Positions 16,655 to 26,078 of a stretch of DNA of 46,825 nucleotides are shown here, in pieces. The notes under the pieces were generated by a model. The model was not told the DNA's origin and did not search any database. It worked only from the letters and a program-made list of their open reading frames with translations. The position numbers were made by a program, and so were the translations under genes. Within the stretch, counting starts at the first letter, position 1. Each line of letters begins with the position of its first letter. This DNA is from an uncultured Anaerolineae bacterium (lineage in GTDB: Bacteria > Chloroflexota > Anaerolineae > J036 > Brachytrichaceae). Where the stretch lies: positions 1 through 46,825 of the forward strand of contig CALGMA010000043.1 of assembly GCA_937959265.1 (NCBI GenBank). The letters are read 5' to 3'.

Positions 16655-16723
16655 ACGTCTGACCCCGCAGAGAAATGCCCCTATCAGCGAGGTCTCAGTC
16701 GCCCAGCCTAAAATCACACATGT

Positions 16724-17656
16724 ATGACAATCGCTGGGGCTACTCTGGCTGGCCGTATACCGGATGATGCCGCGCGCCATCAAACGCTGACGCGCATCAA
16801 TCTGCAAGATTTGCTTGACAACTTTGGACTGGCGCAAGTCCGCTGGATACGTCCGGCCCTGGAGCGGTTGCTTTGGCCGCATGCGGAGCACTTCACCCGC
16901 TTAGTGATGGACTTTGACCGACGCATCGGCGAAGCAGAGTTGCAGGTAGCGGCGCGCGAATTCCTGCTGCGACATACGCGCGGGTTGCGGATCGCCGGAC
17001 TGGATCACGTGCCGGTGGGTGGTCCGGTGATCTTTGCGGCCAATCATGCCGGCATGTCAGAGTCGCTCGCGTGCTTCAGTGCCATTCCACGCCGTGATTT
17101 GAAAGTGGTTGCGAACGATCGCCCATTTGCGCGCGCGCTGCCCAACATGTTTGCCCACATGATCCCTGTGCCAGCGACAGAGCGCGATCGCTTCACCGTT
17201 GTCCGCCAAGTCGCGCGCCATCTGGAAGGGGGTGGGGCGTTGTTCATCAACCCCGCCGGGCGCATCGAGCCTGATCCAGCGTGTATGTTAGGCGCGATCG
17301 AGTCGCTGCGCACATGGTCGCCGAGCCTAGGGATATTTGTCCGGCGCGCGCCCGCAGTGCGTGTAGTCCCTACCCTGGTAAGCGGGGTGATTTTGCCCTG
17401 GACGCTGCGCAGTTTGCCGGCCAGGTTGCGGCGCGATCCGAAAGATCGCGAGCGCGCTGCTGCAGCGGTTCAGTTGATCATCCACATGCGCCAGCGTGAG
17501 CGCACGCCGGTGATGCCATCCGTGACGTTCGGTCGCCCACTACACGGTGAAGCCTTGCTCGCCCTGAGCGGCGCAGAGGAGATCGTGGCCGCAATCACGG
17601 CGGAGATGGCTGCCATGATGAATTCGCTTCAGGCTGCCCGAGCTGCTCGCGCGTAA
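16724..17656 (+). CDS. PlsC-like glycerolipid acyltransferase
   Basis: A 310-residue protein with an acyltransferase core for transfer of acyl groups to a glycerolipid or other lipid at the membrane. The catalytic block is NHAGMSE (N107-H108...E113), where most relatives have H-x4-D. The second block is FINPAGRIE near residue 185, in place of the usual FPEGTRS. Both motifs deviate, so the substrate may differ from lysophosphatidate. No strong ribosome-binding site is visible before ATG 16724. The 3' end overlaps the convergent ACP phosphodiesterase-like gene by 28 bp. Confidence 0.7.
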   Translation: MTIAGATLAGRIPDDAARHQTLTRINLQDLLDNFGLAQVRWIRPALERLLWPHAEHFTRLVMDFDRRIGEAELQVAAREFLLRHTRGLRIAGLDHVPVGGPVIFAANHAGMSESLACFSAIPRRDLKVVANDRPFARALPNMFAHMIPVPATERDRFTVVRQVARHLEGGGALFINPAGRIEPDPACMLGAIESLRTWSPSLGIFVRRAPAVRVVPTLVSGVILPWTLRSLPARLRRDPKDRERAAAAVQLIIHMRQRERTPVMPSVTFGRPLHGEALLALSGAEEIVAAITAEMAAMMNSLQAARAARA

Positions 17657-18210
17657 GCCTGCAATTCGGGGAAGAAGTCGTGGAAGTCGGCGCGCAACCC
17701 GGCGTAGTGCGCGGTCAGTTGTGGCGCGGCCTCACCGAGGAGGTTGGGCCGGCTGAGCCGGCGCGACATGCGGCACAGCGTGGTCTCGATGCCGTCGAAT
17801 GCGGCATACGATCCGAGCCAATCGTCTTGCGCCATACGCTGCAGGCCGATGCGTGCTTGATCGGGAAGCCGGTGCCAATACGCAGCAAACTGCGCATATA
17901 CGGCAGCCGTCCATTCGCGCAGCGGCGTCTTGCAGTAACTTTCCCAATCCACTGCGAGGAAGTGGTCGTAGAACACGTCCACCAAGACAGCAGCGTAGCG
18001 CTTGAACGGCGATTCGATGCGCACTTTGCTGCGCGCGACGACCGGATGGGCATCGGTGTAAAGGTCAATCAGGCGGTGGTCGGCGAATCCGCGCTGAATG
18101 CCCGGGCTGAACTGCGCGCGCGCCTCGCCCTTCACCCAATCTGCGATGACGTTGCCGATGCGATGTTCGACGTCGTCATTGGACAGAAAGAGGTGGGCCA
18201 GCCAGTTCAT
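17629..18210 (-). CDS. acpH: Acyl-carrier-protein phosphodiesterase-like protein (AcpH family)
   Basis: Family members remove the phosphopantetheine arm from acyl carrier protein using a metal centre. The 193-residue length and motifs fit: an N-terminal MNWLAHLFLS, RIGNVIADWVKG, a GFADHRLIDLYTDAHP block and a DVFYDHFLA block with metal-binding His/Asp. ATG 18210 is chosen over TTG 18213 because MNWLAHLFLS is the family start. Its ATG overlaps the TGA of the upstream membrane-protein gene (TGATG), so the two are translationally coupled. Convergent overlap with the acyltransferase gene also links it to lipid metabolism by context. Confidence 0.82.
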   Translation of the reverse strand: MNWLAHLFLSNDDVEHRIGNVIADWVKGEARAQFSPGIQRGFADHRLIDLYTDAHPVVARSKVRIESPFKRYAAVLVDVFYDHFLAVDWESYCKTPLREWTAAVYAQFAAYWHRLPDQARIGLQRMAQDDWLGSYAAFDGIETTLCRMSRRLSRPNLLGEAAPQLTAHYAGLRADFHDFFPELQAYARAARAA

Positions 18211-18602
18211 CAAATCACGGATAGAAAGACCGCGAAGGCTGTTGCCAGCGCGCCGAAAGCGAACGACTTCATGCTAATCTTCGCAGCGCGTTCGTTCAGC
18301 GCCTGTTTCTCGGCCTCGTCCTCGATGGCTTCGATGCCGCTATCCAGGTTGCGCACGCCGCGGCGCGCAAACGCCACGCACGTCTTCTCACGCCACTGGA
18401 TCAAGCCGCTGGCGCCGGCGAAGAAGATCGGCAGCAGCGCCAGGTTCGCCCACCACGGCGCGACTGCCGCGCGCATCAGCACGAACGCGATCGTGCCGGC
18501 GGCGATGCCGACGATTCCGATGATCAGGCGTTTCTGCCGCTCTTTGGGGCCGATGTTGAAGCAGACTTCGTTTGAAGGGAGAGAATTGCTTGCTTGGTTC
18601 AT
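18210..18602 (-). CDS. Small integral membrane protein, unknown function
   Basis: A 130-residue protein with a conserved-looking N-terminal NIGPKERQKRLIIG, two adjacent membrane helices (about 27-45 and 49-66), a soluble charged middle part, and one C-terminal helix (about 111-128). The IGxxERxxR lead-in to helices resembles small DUF2892-type membrane proteins, but this is only a resemblance. It is the first gene of a two-gene unit with the ACP phosphodiesterase-like gene (stop and start overlap). AAAGG upstream of ATG 18602 may serve as the ribosome-binding site. Confidence 0.65.
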   Translation of the reverse strand: MNQASNSLPSNEVCFNIGPKERQKRLIIGIVGIAAGTIAFVLMRAAVAPWWANLALLPIFFAGASGLIQWREKTCVAFARRGVRNLDSGIEAIEDEAEKQALNERAAKISMKSFAFGALATAFAVFLSVI

Positions 18603-18668
18603 GCGAATGGGTTGCCTTTGGTATTTGATCTATGAGTCTAGGCGAATCGTCTGAGAGTCCGATGAGCG

Positions 18669-19307
18669 ATGGAACATCTCAATCGTTGGTTCGCATTCAA
18701 CAGTTGGTATCTGCGACGCGGGCGGCCGCCGTGGGATACCGGGATCTCGCCGCCGGAGCTGCTTGCGTTCATCGCGGCGCATCCGCCTGGACGCGCGCTC
18801 GATCTAGGCTGCGGCACGGGCACGAATGTCATCACCCTGGCGCAACACGGCTGGCATGTGACTGGCGTTGATTTTGCCGTCAAGGCCATCATGGAGGCCA
18901 GGCGCAAGGCGCGCGAAGCCGGCGTGCAGGCCGACCTGCGCCTGGGCGATGTGACACGGCTCAGCGCGCTGGCCGGACCATTCGATTTGATCCTCGATAT
19001 CGGCTGCTTTCATGGCTTGCCAGCCGACGGCCGATCGGCCTATGCGCGCCATATCAAGCGCCTGCTCGCGCCAGATGGGACATTCTTGCTCTACGTCATG
19101 TTCAAAGCCGATGTGCAGTCGCAGCGCAGCGGCATCCTGGCAACGGACCTGGCGCTCTTCGCGCCAGAACTGGCGCTGGCTGCCCGTGCGGATAGTGTGG
19201 ATGCAGCGCGCGGCCGGCCATCGGCCTGGTTGACGTATCGCTTCTCATCAAGCGTTGCTACAATGGCAAAAGCGCGCGTTCAGGGTGAATGTTCGGGCGC
19301 CGGATAG
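18669..19307 (+). CDS. Class I SAM-dependent methyltransferase
   Basis: A 212-residue protein with a Rossmann methyltransferase fold. Motif I ALDLGCGTGTN (about 43-53) binds S-adenosylmethionine, GVDFAVKAI is strand 2 with its acidic residue, LGDVTRL is motif II/III and DLILDIGCFHGLP is motif IV. The WYLRRGRPPWDTGISPPELL lead-in resembles methyltransferases related to thiopurine/tellurite-resistance types, but the acceptor is unknown. The next gene starts 20 bp downstream with a good ribosome-binding site, so an operon with 19327 and dinB is likely. Confidence 0.8.
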   Translation: MEHLNRWFAFNSWYLRRGRPPWDTGISPPELLAFIAAHPPGRALDLGCGTGTNVITLAQHGWHVTGVDFAVKAIMEARRKAREAGVQADLRLGDVTRLSALAGPFDLILDIGCFHGLPADGRSAYARHIKRLLAPDGTFLLYVMFKADVQSQRSGILATDLALFAPELALAARADSVDAARGRPSAWLTYRFSSSVATMAKARVQGECSGAG

Positions 19308-19326
19308 GCGCTCATCGGAGGTCCAG

Positions 19327-19887
19327 GTGTTCATCCCGTTGATTCTATTTTTGTTTTTGGCGCTGATTGCGCTCGCGATTTTGCTCGGGCTGGCTATCCC
19401 GTTCGCCATGTTTGCCCGCCGCTTCCAATCCGAGCGTCCGCCGGCCAGTATGCCCGAGGGGCAATACGCTGCCGATGCCGTCCGACTGGTAGACGAAATC
19501 AAGGACGCGCTCAAGTCCTGCCCGATTCCCTACGAGCAGAAGGCCGAGCTGCTGCGCCAGGTGCGCGACGTGCCCGGCAATGTGAACCGCGCGATATGCA
19601 AGCTGCATCGCCTGCGTCGCATCAAGAAGATCGCCAGGCGATCGGAGGATGCTGCTGACGTACTCAGCGAGATCGAGGCTATGGAGCGTGGCATCGTTGG
19701 CGAATTGCGCCGCACACACGAGACGCTGCTGGCCGTGCCGGTAACACTGATGAAGGTGGATGTCGCTCGCGGCGAGCGCAACCTCGACCGCATCATTGCC
19801 GAGCTAGGCGAGACCAATCGCCGGCTGAATGACTTGGCCGACAGCTACAGCGAAGTCCGCGCCAAGCAGAACCTGAGCTACTCATAG
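19327..19887 (+). CDS. Membrane-anchored coiled-coil protein, unknown function
   Basis: GTG 19327 is chosen as start because GGAGG lies five bases upstream; an in-frame TTG at 19255 overlaps the methyltransferase gene. The 186-residue product has one strongly hydrophobic N-terminal helix (about 3-27), then a soluble, charged, mostly helical domain with heptad-like patterns (ADVLSEIEAMERGIVGELRR, ERNLDRIIAELGETNRRLNDL). It is predicted to be a single-pass membrane protein with a cytoplasmic coiled coil. No family is recognised. Its TAG stop overlaps the proposed ATA start of dinB. Confidence 0.65.
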   Translation: MFIPLILFLFLALIALAILLGLAIPFAMFARRFQSERPPASMPEGQYAADAVRLVDEIKDALKSCPIPYEQKAELLRQVRDVPGNVNRAICKLHRLRRIKKIARRSEDAADVLSEIEAMERGIVGELRRTHETLLAVPVTLMKVDVARGERNLDRIIAELGETNRRLNDLADSYSEVRAKQNLSYS

Positions 19888-21068
19888 CCGAGCGCGTCAT
19901 TCTTCACCTCGACCTCGACGCCTTCTTCTGCGCCGTCGAGGAGCTGCGCAATCCCTCGCTGCGCGGCAAACCGTTCATCGTTGGTGGCCGTCCCGGCCAA
20001 CGCGGCGTGGTGTCATCGGCGTCGTACCCTGCGCGCCGGTTCGGCGTGCGCAACGCCATGCCCACGTCGCAGGCGATGCGCCTGTGCCCTGGCCTGATCA
20101 TCGTATCCGGCTCGCGTGCGCACTACGCCGAATACTCGAAGCGCGTGATAGACCTGCTGCGAGAGTACGGCGGCGTGCTGCAACACGTCTCGATTGACGA
20201 AGCCTTCCTCGACGCGACCGGACTGACACAAGACCCGCGGGCGCTGGCGTTGGAAATTCAGTCCCGCATCCGCGATGAAGTGAGCCTGCCCGCCTCGATC
20301 GGTGTCGCGACGAGTAAGCTGGTCGCGAAGATGGCCAGCGGGCGCGCTAAGCCGAACGGCGTGCTGGTCGTTGCTCCTGGCCAGGAGGCTGAGTTCCTCG
20401 CGCCAATGCCCGTTGGCGAGTTGTGGGGCATCGGCCCGGCGACCGCAGCGCGTTTGGAACAGGTCGGTATCGCGACGATCGGCGACTTGCAGCGCGCTTC
20501 GCCGCAGTCGCTTCGATCCGTCTTTCGGGGTCATGCCGAGTCTGTGGTCGCACGAGCGCATGGCCTGGACAGTTCGCCGGTGCATGCCGAACGCGAGGTC
20601 AAGTCCATCAGCGAGGAGCGCACCTTCGCCCGCGATGTGCGCGATCCGGAGACCCTGCGCCAGGTGCTGCTGGTGCTTAGCGATGAAGTGGCCGCGCGAT
20701 TGCGAGCACACAACCGCTTCGCCCACACCGTCCATCTCAAGCTGCGTTGGTACGATTTCTACACGGTCACCCGCCAGACGACGCTCCTTGCACCGACGCA
20801 GCTAGGCGAGGAGATCTTCGCCACAGTCGAGCCGTTGTGGCGGCAGGCGTGGCTGGGTCGGGGCGGAGGCCGCGACCGGCAGCGCGGCGACCCGATTCGC
20901 CTGATCGGCGTTGGTGTGAGCGGCCTGAGCGAAGGATTGCAGATGGCTCTGTTCGGCGATCCGCAACGCGAAGCCCGGCTGGCGCTGGCGCACGCGCTCG
21001 ACGAACTGCGGGCGCAATACGGTAAGCACATCGTGCGCCGCGCGGGCTTACTGAGGCGTGGCCGATGA
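19884..21068 (+). CDS. dinB: DNA polymerase IV (Y-family, DinB), apparently with a non-standard start codon
   Basis: Error-prone translesion polymerase. The full N-terminus is present only if translation begins upstream of the first GTG (20007): codons from 19884 read (M)AERVILHLDLDAFF, with the metal-binding Asp10, then SASYPARRFGVRNAMP, and D105-E106 in SIDEAFLD. The helix-hairpin-helix and little-finger regions continue to 394 residues. Between the in-frame stop (19830) and 20007 there is no ATG, GTG or TTG. The best candidates are ATA at 19884, overlapping the TAG stop of the upstream gene as ATAG, or ATT at 19899. Starting at GTG 20007 would remove the first catalytic Asp. Either a rare start is used, the start was mutated (ATG to ATA), or the base call is wrong. 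Confidence 0.85.
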   Translation: MAERVILHLDLDAFFCAVEELRNPSLRGKPFIVGGRPGQRGVVSSASYPARRFGVRNAMPTSQAMRLCPGLIIVSGSRAHYAEYSKRVIDLLREYGGVLQHVSIDEAFLDATGLTQDPRALALEIQSRIRDEVSLPASIGVATSKLVAKMASGRAKPNGVLVVAPGQEAEFLAPMPVGELWGIGPATAARLEQVGIATIGDLQRASPQSLRSVFRGHAESVVARAHGLDSSPVHAEREVKSISEERTFARDVRDPETLRQVLLVLSDEVAARLRAHNRFAHTVHLKLRWYDFYTVTRQTTLLAPTQLGEEIFATVEPLWRQAWLGRGGGRDRQRGDPIRLIGVGVSGLSEGLQMALFGDPQREARLALAHALDELRAQYGKHIVRRAGLLRRGR

Positions 21069-21179
21069 GCCATTTGCTAAATCCAGCGCTTTCGCCAAAA
21101 TACAGCCCGCACACGACGACCCAGCAACCCAACAAATACAAACCAACCTGTCAACTCTCACTACGGAGCAAATTAACCC

Positions 21180-21992
21180 ATGCAACTTCTTCCTTCCAAC
21201 AGCGTTGCACTTGTCACCGGCTCGGGCCGCGGCTTGGGCCGAGCCATCGCCGAAAAGCTGGCCGACGCCGGCGCTGCCATCATCCTTCACGATCATCGTC
21301 CGGAGTCGCCGTCGGTCTTTGGCGAAGCGCCCAACCTCGACGCCGTGGTTGCTCAGTTTCGCGAGCGCGGCGCAAAGGTCGTCGGTGTGACGGCCGATGT
21401 GGCCGACTACGAAGCGATGAAGCGCGCAGTGCAGGCCGGCGAAGAAGCGCTCGGGCCGATTACTATCCTGGTCAATTGTGCCGGCGGCGACATCGGCGCG
21501 AGTGGCAAAGGCAAGCCCGATCCCAATGATGCGCTTGGCATTTCGCCCGAGGACCTGCAGGCCATCTTCAACCGTAATCTGATCGGCACGATCCAGGTGT
21601 GTAAGCTCATAGTACCGGGCATGCTTGCGCGCAAGCAAGGCTCGGTCATCAATATCGCGTCGGTGGCGGCGTTGTTCGGCGTCGAGCGTGAGGTGGCTTA
21701 CGCTGTGGCCAAGGCCGGCATCATGCACTACACGCGCTGCCTGGCCATCGAGTGTCGCCGCGCCGGCGTGCGCGCCAACGTGATCGCGCCCGGCCCAACC
21801 AAGACGGCGCGCTTCCTGGCCACGCGCGTCGTGGATCCGGTAAAGATGGACGAGACTCAGCCCTCTCTTGACCGCTACGCTAACCCAGCCGAGGTTGCCG
21901 ACGCAACGTTGTTCCTCGCCAGCAACCTGGCGCGCTTCGTCAACGGCCAGGTGCTCGCCGTGGATGGCGGCCTGACCATGCACGCGTACTGA
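21180..21992 (+). CDS. Short-chain dehydrogenase/reductase (SDR)
   Basis: NAD(P)-dependent oxidoreductase of 270 residues. The nucleotide motif is TGSGRGLG (13-20), with NCAG (99-102) and a catalytic triad Ser161, Tyr174 and Lys178 (YAVAK). The C-terminus ends in VLAVDGGLTMHAY. An insertion between residues ~40 and 55 lengthens the region after strand 2. It is the last plus-strand gene before the leftward glycan operon and converges with the GH106-like gene, 40 bp apart. Its substrate could be a sugar or sugar acid, but nothing in the sequence fixes this. The 111-bp upstream leader is C/A-rich with few G and has no clear promoter. Confidence 0.85.
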   Translation: MQLLPSNSVALVTGSGRGLGRAIAEKLADAGAAIILHDHRPESPSVFGEAPNLDAVVAQFRERGAKVVGVTADVADYEAMKRAVQAGEEALGPITILVNCAGGDIGASGKGKPDPNDALGISPEDLQAIFNRNLIGTIQVCKLIVPGMLARKQGSVINIASVAALFGVEREVAYAVAKAGIMHYTRCLAIECRRAGVRANVIAPGPTKTARFLATRVVDPVKMDETQPSLDRYANPAEVADATLFLASNLARFVNGQVLAVDGGLTMHAY

Positions 21993-22032
21993 GTGTTCGG
22001 CGCGTGGTGGTTAGCGCAGGCGCTGCCCCGCG

Positions 22033-25000
22033 TTATCGGCTACTTGCCAGCAGGCGCACCGGCCCGAATAGCCCCGAGACATCCTGGCCGGCGAAGATGT
22101 AGTGCGTCGGGCTGACCGATTTGAGATATGGCCCGAGCGTGTTACACACCAACACGTCCAACGTGTTCTCGCCGGCCTGCGCTGTTCCGGATAGGTCAAA
22201 GCGCCATGGCGCACAGAATCGCGCACCGATGCGCCGACCGTTTAGCCATACCTTGGCAGTGCCGTGCACGCGCCCCAGGTCGAGGACGAGCTGATCGGGC
22301 GGCGCGGCGAGATGGAACGCTGTGCGGTAGCGCAGCCCGCCGGAATATCCCCCCAGGCCGTAATCGCCCCATGCGCCGAGGCCAATCGGCCCTTCGGCCA
22401 ACTCGTAGCTGATGGGGCCGTCGAAGGCTGCGCCTGCACGTCGCCCGCGATCGCAAACCACGCGCAGCGTGATGGTGCGCGCCGGCGCATTGCCAGGCGG
22501 CAACGAAGCGCACCCATCGCGGATCGCGACCTCGACGCCATCCACGAATAGCGTCGCCTGGCTGCGCACGGGCAGGTGAACTGCAGTAGCCATCGCTGGC
22601 GCAGTCCAGCGGAACCATTCGACGGCCGGCGCGCTCGCGTAGGCGTCGGGAGTCACGCTCAGCACGCTGCCGTCGGGCGGCGCATCTTCCAGCCAATGTG
22701 CGCCGGGTAAGGGATGTGGGCGACGGTGCACCAATGGCCAGGCCGGGTCTACACCGGAGGCGAAGTCGGCTTCTGAAGCATAGGCGCGGTCTACCCATTG
22801 CCGGCGGCGTAGCGCAGCCGGCTGCACCGGCCCGTCATCGCGCTGGGCCGTCCAATCTCCATCGCCGATGATGGCGATGCGTTCGCTTTGTGCGCCGATG
22901 ACTTCTGCGTCCACCAGTAGAGCAATAGGCGCACCTTGATCTTGAATCTCGATGACGAGTTGGTTCGCTCCACGCTTGAAGGTGCGCGTAGCGTAGCGCT
23001 GCACACGGGGCGAGCCATCGTACGGGTCAAAGCCGCCCTGTCGGCCGATCTCGATGCCGTTCACCAAGGCGCGGCATGCGCCAGCCGTGCCGATGTGGAG
23101 GCGCGCCTCGACTGGCTCGAACTGCAGATCTACTATGCGCGAGAAGCGCACGCGCGAGTCTTTAAGTGGTTTATCGCTAAGGGTCAACCATTCCGGTCGC
23201 TCGAAGCGTGCCCAATCGGTTACTAATGCCCAAAAGGCGCGCATCTGCACGGACTGTTCTGCTTGCAGTTCAAACTCCAGGATGTTGTAGCCAGCTTGAA
23301 GTGTGATCGGTGCGTGCCAATGATAGCCGGGCATGTTTGCTCCGATCGATGTGCCGTTCAACCAGGCGCGTTTGGCTGCCGGCGCGCCGATGACCAGATG
23401 TGCCGCTGCGAGTGCGTCCATCCACACCCCTGTTCGGAAACGCACGGCTTGACCGGCGCGCACTGGTCCGAAGTCGAGGAACTCCTGCGGCACGCGCCCC
23501 TTTGGCCCGAGCGAGGCAATGTGCAGCCGGTCATGTGCAATGCCGCGCGAGAGTGAGTAGATCGCCGGCTTCCACCCATGCACCTGCAGCGGGTCTTCGC
23601 CGGCTGCCGGCCGGCTCAGCGGTGCCGGCATCGTCTTGGGTGAGTCAGGGCCGACGAACCACCCATACGCGCCGAACGTCAGCGCCACCTCGCGCCACGT
23701 CGCCTCGTCGTCATACCGGTGCTCTACGCGCCAGGCCTGCAACGGTGGCGGGCCGGCAAAGGCCGGCAGTGCGAAGTCGCCGTAGCGGTTGTCCATCGTC
23801 GGCGCGAGCGATGCGCGCCATGGGCCGGCGAGTTGGGTTATTTCTTCTAACCGGTCTTTTTTGCGTTCACCAGGAGCAGATGCGTCGTCCCAGACGAGCA
23901 ACATTGCCGGTCCGCCATCAAAGGGAATCGTGATGTCCATATAACCTTCGCCGGCGGTGGTTGGCGCAGTCTCGATCTCACCGGTGACTGGATCCCAGAG
24001 CTGTGGCGCGGTCGTTTTGCCGTAGGCGCGCACGGTCATGTTGCGCTGGTAGCGCTGCGGGTCGAAGTCATACGCGATGTCGGCGAGCCAGTGCCGGCTG
24101 GCCATCTCGGTCGCGCGTGGGAAGGCGGCCGGCACGAACAACACATCGCGCCCTTCGATGCGCCGGTGCAGGGTAGGGAGGGGGGCGTCGAAGGCGCGGG
24201 GCAGGCTTTCTAATACCTGGCCGATGTGGTCGGCGCTTGGGATCAATGTTGCCCGGCCGGCGTCGAAGTGTGCGCGCAGACGTTCCACGAGCGCTTGGTC
24301 GGTATCGTGCACCAGTTCGGGCAGCGCGCCGACAGCGATCAACTGTCCGCCGTTTTCGACGAATTGCAGCAGCTTTGCGGCGGTGGCGGAATGCAGGACG
24401 CTGCATGCCGGAAGCACAACAGCGCGGTAGCGCTCAGCGCCGATCACCAGTGTGCCGTCCACGATGCCTGCGCTTTGCACCGAGTCATCGTCCAGCACGT
24501 CGAAATCGCGCCGGGCATGGTCGAGCGCGCCCGGCTTGACGTCGTACCACGTCATCAGCCCGACCAGGGCAGTGTAGGCGTCTTGTGCCGCTTGCGCGTG
24601 TGGTAGCGGACCTACCGGTGTCAGGTTGGCCTGGACGGTCGTTGTGGGGAAGAGCACGCCTACGTCGCAGACGTGATGCCCCTGGCTGAGCGCATAGCAT
24701 AGCCGGCTGACGGCCGCTGCGAAGAGCGGGTAATGCGACCAGTAGGGCTGCCGCCAGCAGGTCGAGGGGGGCGCCCATTCCCACCAGCCGCCGCGCGTGC
24801 TGTAGTAAGCAGCGTGCGGGTTGTATAGGTTGGCGCCGGCGCGCAGCCACGGTAACAGCCAATCGAACGTTTCTTCGAGCGTGCCACCCCAGCCGCTGCT
24901 GTGGAAAGCTTCAATCCACACCCGCGGTCGATTATAGAGGTGTGCCAGCGAACTGTGCACTTTGGCTTCTCCGTGGTGGTCGCTGCCGGGCGCGCCGTAC

Positions 25001-26007
25001 CAGCGGTGCGTACGCAGGTAATCGGCGTACAGGCCGACGCTGGCAATTGGGTGGCCTTGCCGCGCCGGATGCTGCTGGTCGAAGCCGCAGATCAAGCCGT
25101 GGCGTTCGTGCCAGTCGAATAGCGGTTTGAAGAACGCCTCTTCCACCAACGCGGCGCGGATGGTTTCGGCGTCTATCCGTACGCGTTGCGCATGCGCGTC
25201 CTTCCCGTCGTAGAGCCACTCGAGGTGGTCGCGCACGTCGTAGCCCATGCGTTGCCAGAAGGCTTCCACGAATGTCGGCCCCCAAGTCGGCATGGTGGGT
25301 AGCTCATCCTGGAACGAGCCGACAATGACATCGCCGAAGAAGTCGCCCGCACGCTGCTCATATTCGCCATGCACGATGTCAATCAATCGAGCGCAGGCGA
25401 TGGCGTTGGTGTAGTCGAAGCCGCGCTTGACGACGTAGATCAGGCGCAAGCGGGCGCGTTGGGGGGCAACGCCTGTCGCGCGCCGGCCGTGCAACGGAAT
25501 GCGCATTGTCGGACCGACCGCTGAGCCGGTGTCGTCAATCGGCGTGAGTGAGGCAGCCAGCGGCTCGCCCCCCGCGGGGCAGTCTAAGGTGAGCGCACCA
25601 CTGCCCTCGACGCTGACGCAGCCCAGCCATTGGCCGGCCCACTCGGGATGATCGCGCACCAGGCCGGCCTGGAGGTTCGCGCCCGAGAAGCCGATTTGGT
25701 CGTACACCCATATGCGCATGCCGATCCGGCGGGCGTGCTCACACACGCCGCGGAAGATCGCCCACCATGCATCGGAGAAGAACTCAGGGTCGTCGGCTTC
25801 TGCGCCGTAGAGTGGTCCGGTGGGCGCGAGGTTGAGCAGCACGACGTTGTATACACCCCCGATGACGAATTGGTCGAGTTGCCACTTCAGGCGTTCCAGG
25901 TCTAGCTTGTCCCCGCTCCACCACCAGATGGGCGCGGGCGAGTAGTCGCGCGGTGGCGAAGCGAAGCCCGCGCGGAGCTTTGCAAGGGAAGCTGGGTCAT
26001 GCATCAT
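22033..26007 (-). CDS. Large GH106-like glycoside hydrolase (putative alpha-L-rhamnosidase)
   Basis: A 1324-residue protein. The N-terminal ~430 residues form a barrel of the GH106 type: APIWWWSGDKLD (about 25-36), RIGMRIWVYDQIGFSGANLQ (94-113), SFQDELP near 235, and HLYNRPRVWIEAFHSSGWGG. Long beta-rich regions with jelly-roll/galactose-binding-like character follow. The last ~130 residues (YRTAFHL...VLDLGRVHGTAKVWLNGRRIG) resemble the beta-sandwich of GH2/GH106 proteins. GH106 enzymes release alpha-L-rhamnose from complex plant polymers. No signal peptide is visible (MMHDPASLAKL start), so it probably acts on imported oligosaccharides. It is the last gene of the leftward operon, 71 bp after a Gfo/Idh gene. 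Confidence 0.75.
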   Translation of the reverse strand: MMHDPASLAKLRAGFASPPRDYSPAPIWWWSGDKLDLERLKWQLDQFVIGGVYNVVLLNLAPTGPLYGAEADDPEFFSDAWWAIFRGVCEHARRIGMRIWVYDQIGFSGANLQAGLVRDHPEWAGQWLGCVSVEGSGALTLDCPAGGEPLAASLTPIDDTGSAVGPTMRIPLHGRRATGVAPQRARLRLIYVVKRGFDYTNAIACARLIDIVHGEYEQRAGDFFGDVIVGSFQDELPTMPTWGPTFVEAFWQRMGYDVRDHLEWLYDGKDAHAQRVRIDAETIRAALVEEAFFKPLFDWHERHGLICGFDQQHPARQGHPIASVGLYADYLRTHRWYGAPGSDHHGEAKVHSSLAHLYNRPRVWIEAFHSSGWGGTLEETFDWLLPWLRAGANLYNPHAAYYSTRGGWWEWAPPSTCWRQPYWSHYPLFAAAVSRLCYALSQGHHVCDVGVLFPTTTVQANLTPVGPLPHAQAAQDAYTALVGLMTWYDVKPGALDHARRDFDVLDDDSVQSAGIVDGTLVIGAERYRAVVLPACSVLHSATAAKLLQFVENGGQLIAVGALPELVHDTDQALVERLRAHFDAGRATLIPSADHIGQVLESLPRAFDAPLPTLHRRIEGRDVLFVPAAFPRATEMASRHWLADIAYDFDPQRYQRNMTVRAYGKTTAPQLWDPVTGEIETAPTTAGEGYMDITIPFDGGPAMLLVWDDASAPGERKKDRLEEITQLAGPWRASLAPTMDNRYGDFALPAFAGPPPLQAWRVEHRYDDEATWREVALTFGAYGWFVGPDSPKTMPAPLSRPAAGEDPLQVHGWKPAIYSLSRGIAHDRLHIASLGPKGRVPQEFLDFGPVRAGQAVRFRTGVWMDALAAAHLVIGAPAAKRAWLNGTSIGANMPGYHWHAPITLQAGYNILEFELQAEQSVQMRAFWALVTDWARFERPEWLTLSDKPLKDSRVRFSRIVDLQFEPVEARLHIGTAGACRALVNGIEIGRQGGFDPYDGSPRVQRYATRTFKRGANQLVIEIQDQGAPIALLVDAEVIGAQSERIAIIGDGDWTAQRDDGPVQPAALRRRQWVDRAYASEADFASGVDPAWPLVHRRPHPLPGAHWLEDAPPDGSVLSVTPDAYASAPAVEWFRWTAPAMATAVHLPVRSQATLFVDGVEVAIRDGCASLPPGNAPARTITLRVVCDRGRRAGAAFDGPISYELAEGPIGLGAWGDYGLGGYSGGLRYRTAFHLAAPPDQLVLDLGRVHGTAKVWLNGRRIGARFCAPWRFDLSGTAQAGENTLDVLVCNTLGPYLKSVSPTHYIFAGQDVSGLFGPVRLLASSR

Positions 26008-26078
26008 GGCGTGTTACTCACTGAATGGTATGAGCGGCGCGCCGGCGCGCAATAGCTGCATGCGAATTTGCGGATTCG

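Noticed and set aside
26037..26050. Perfect 14-base palindrome GCGCGCCGGCGCGC in the spacer before the GH106-like gene
   Set aside because: Alternating G/C palindromes arise easily at this base composition; there is no T-tract and no second copy nearby.
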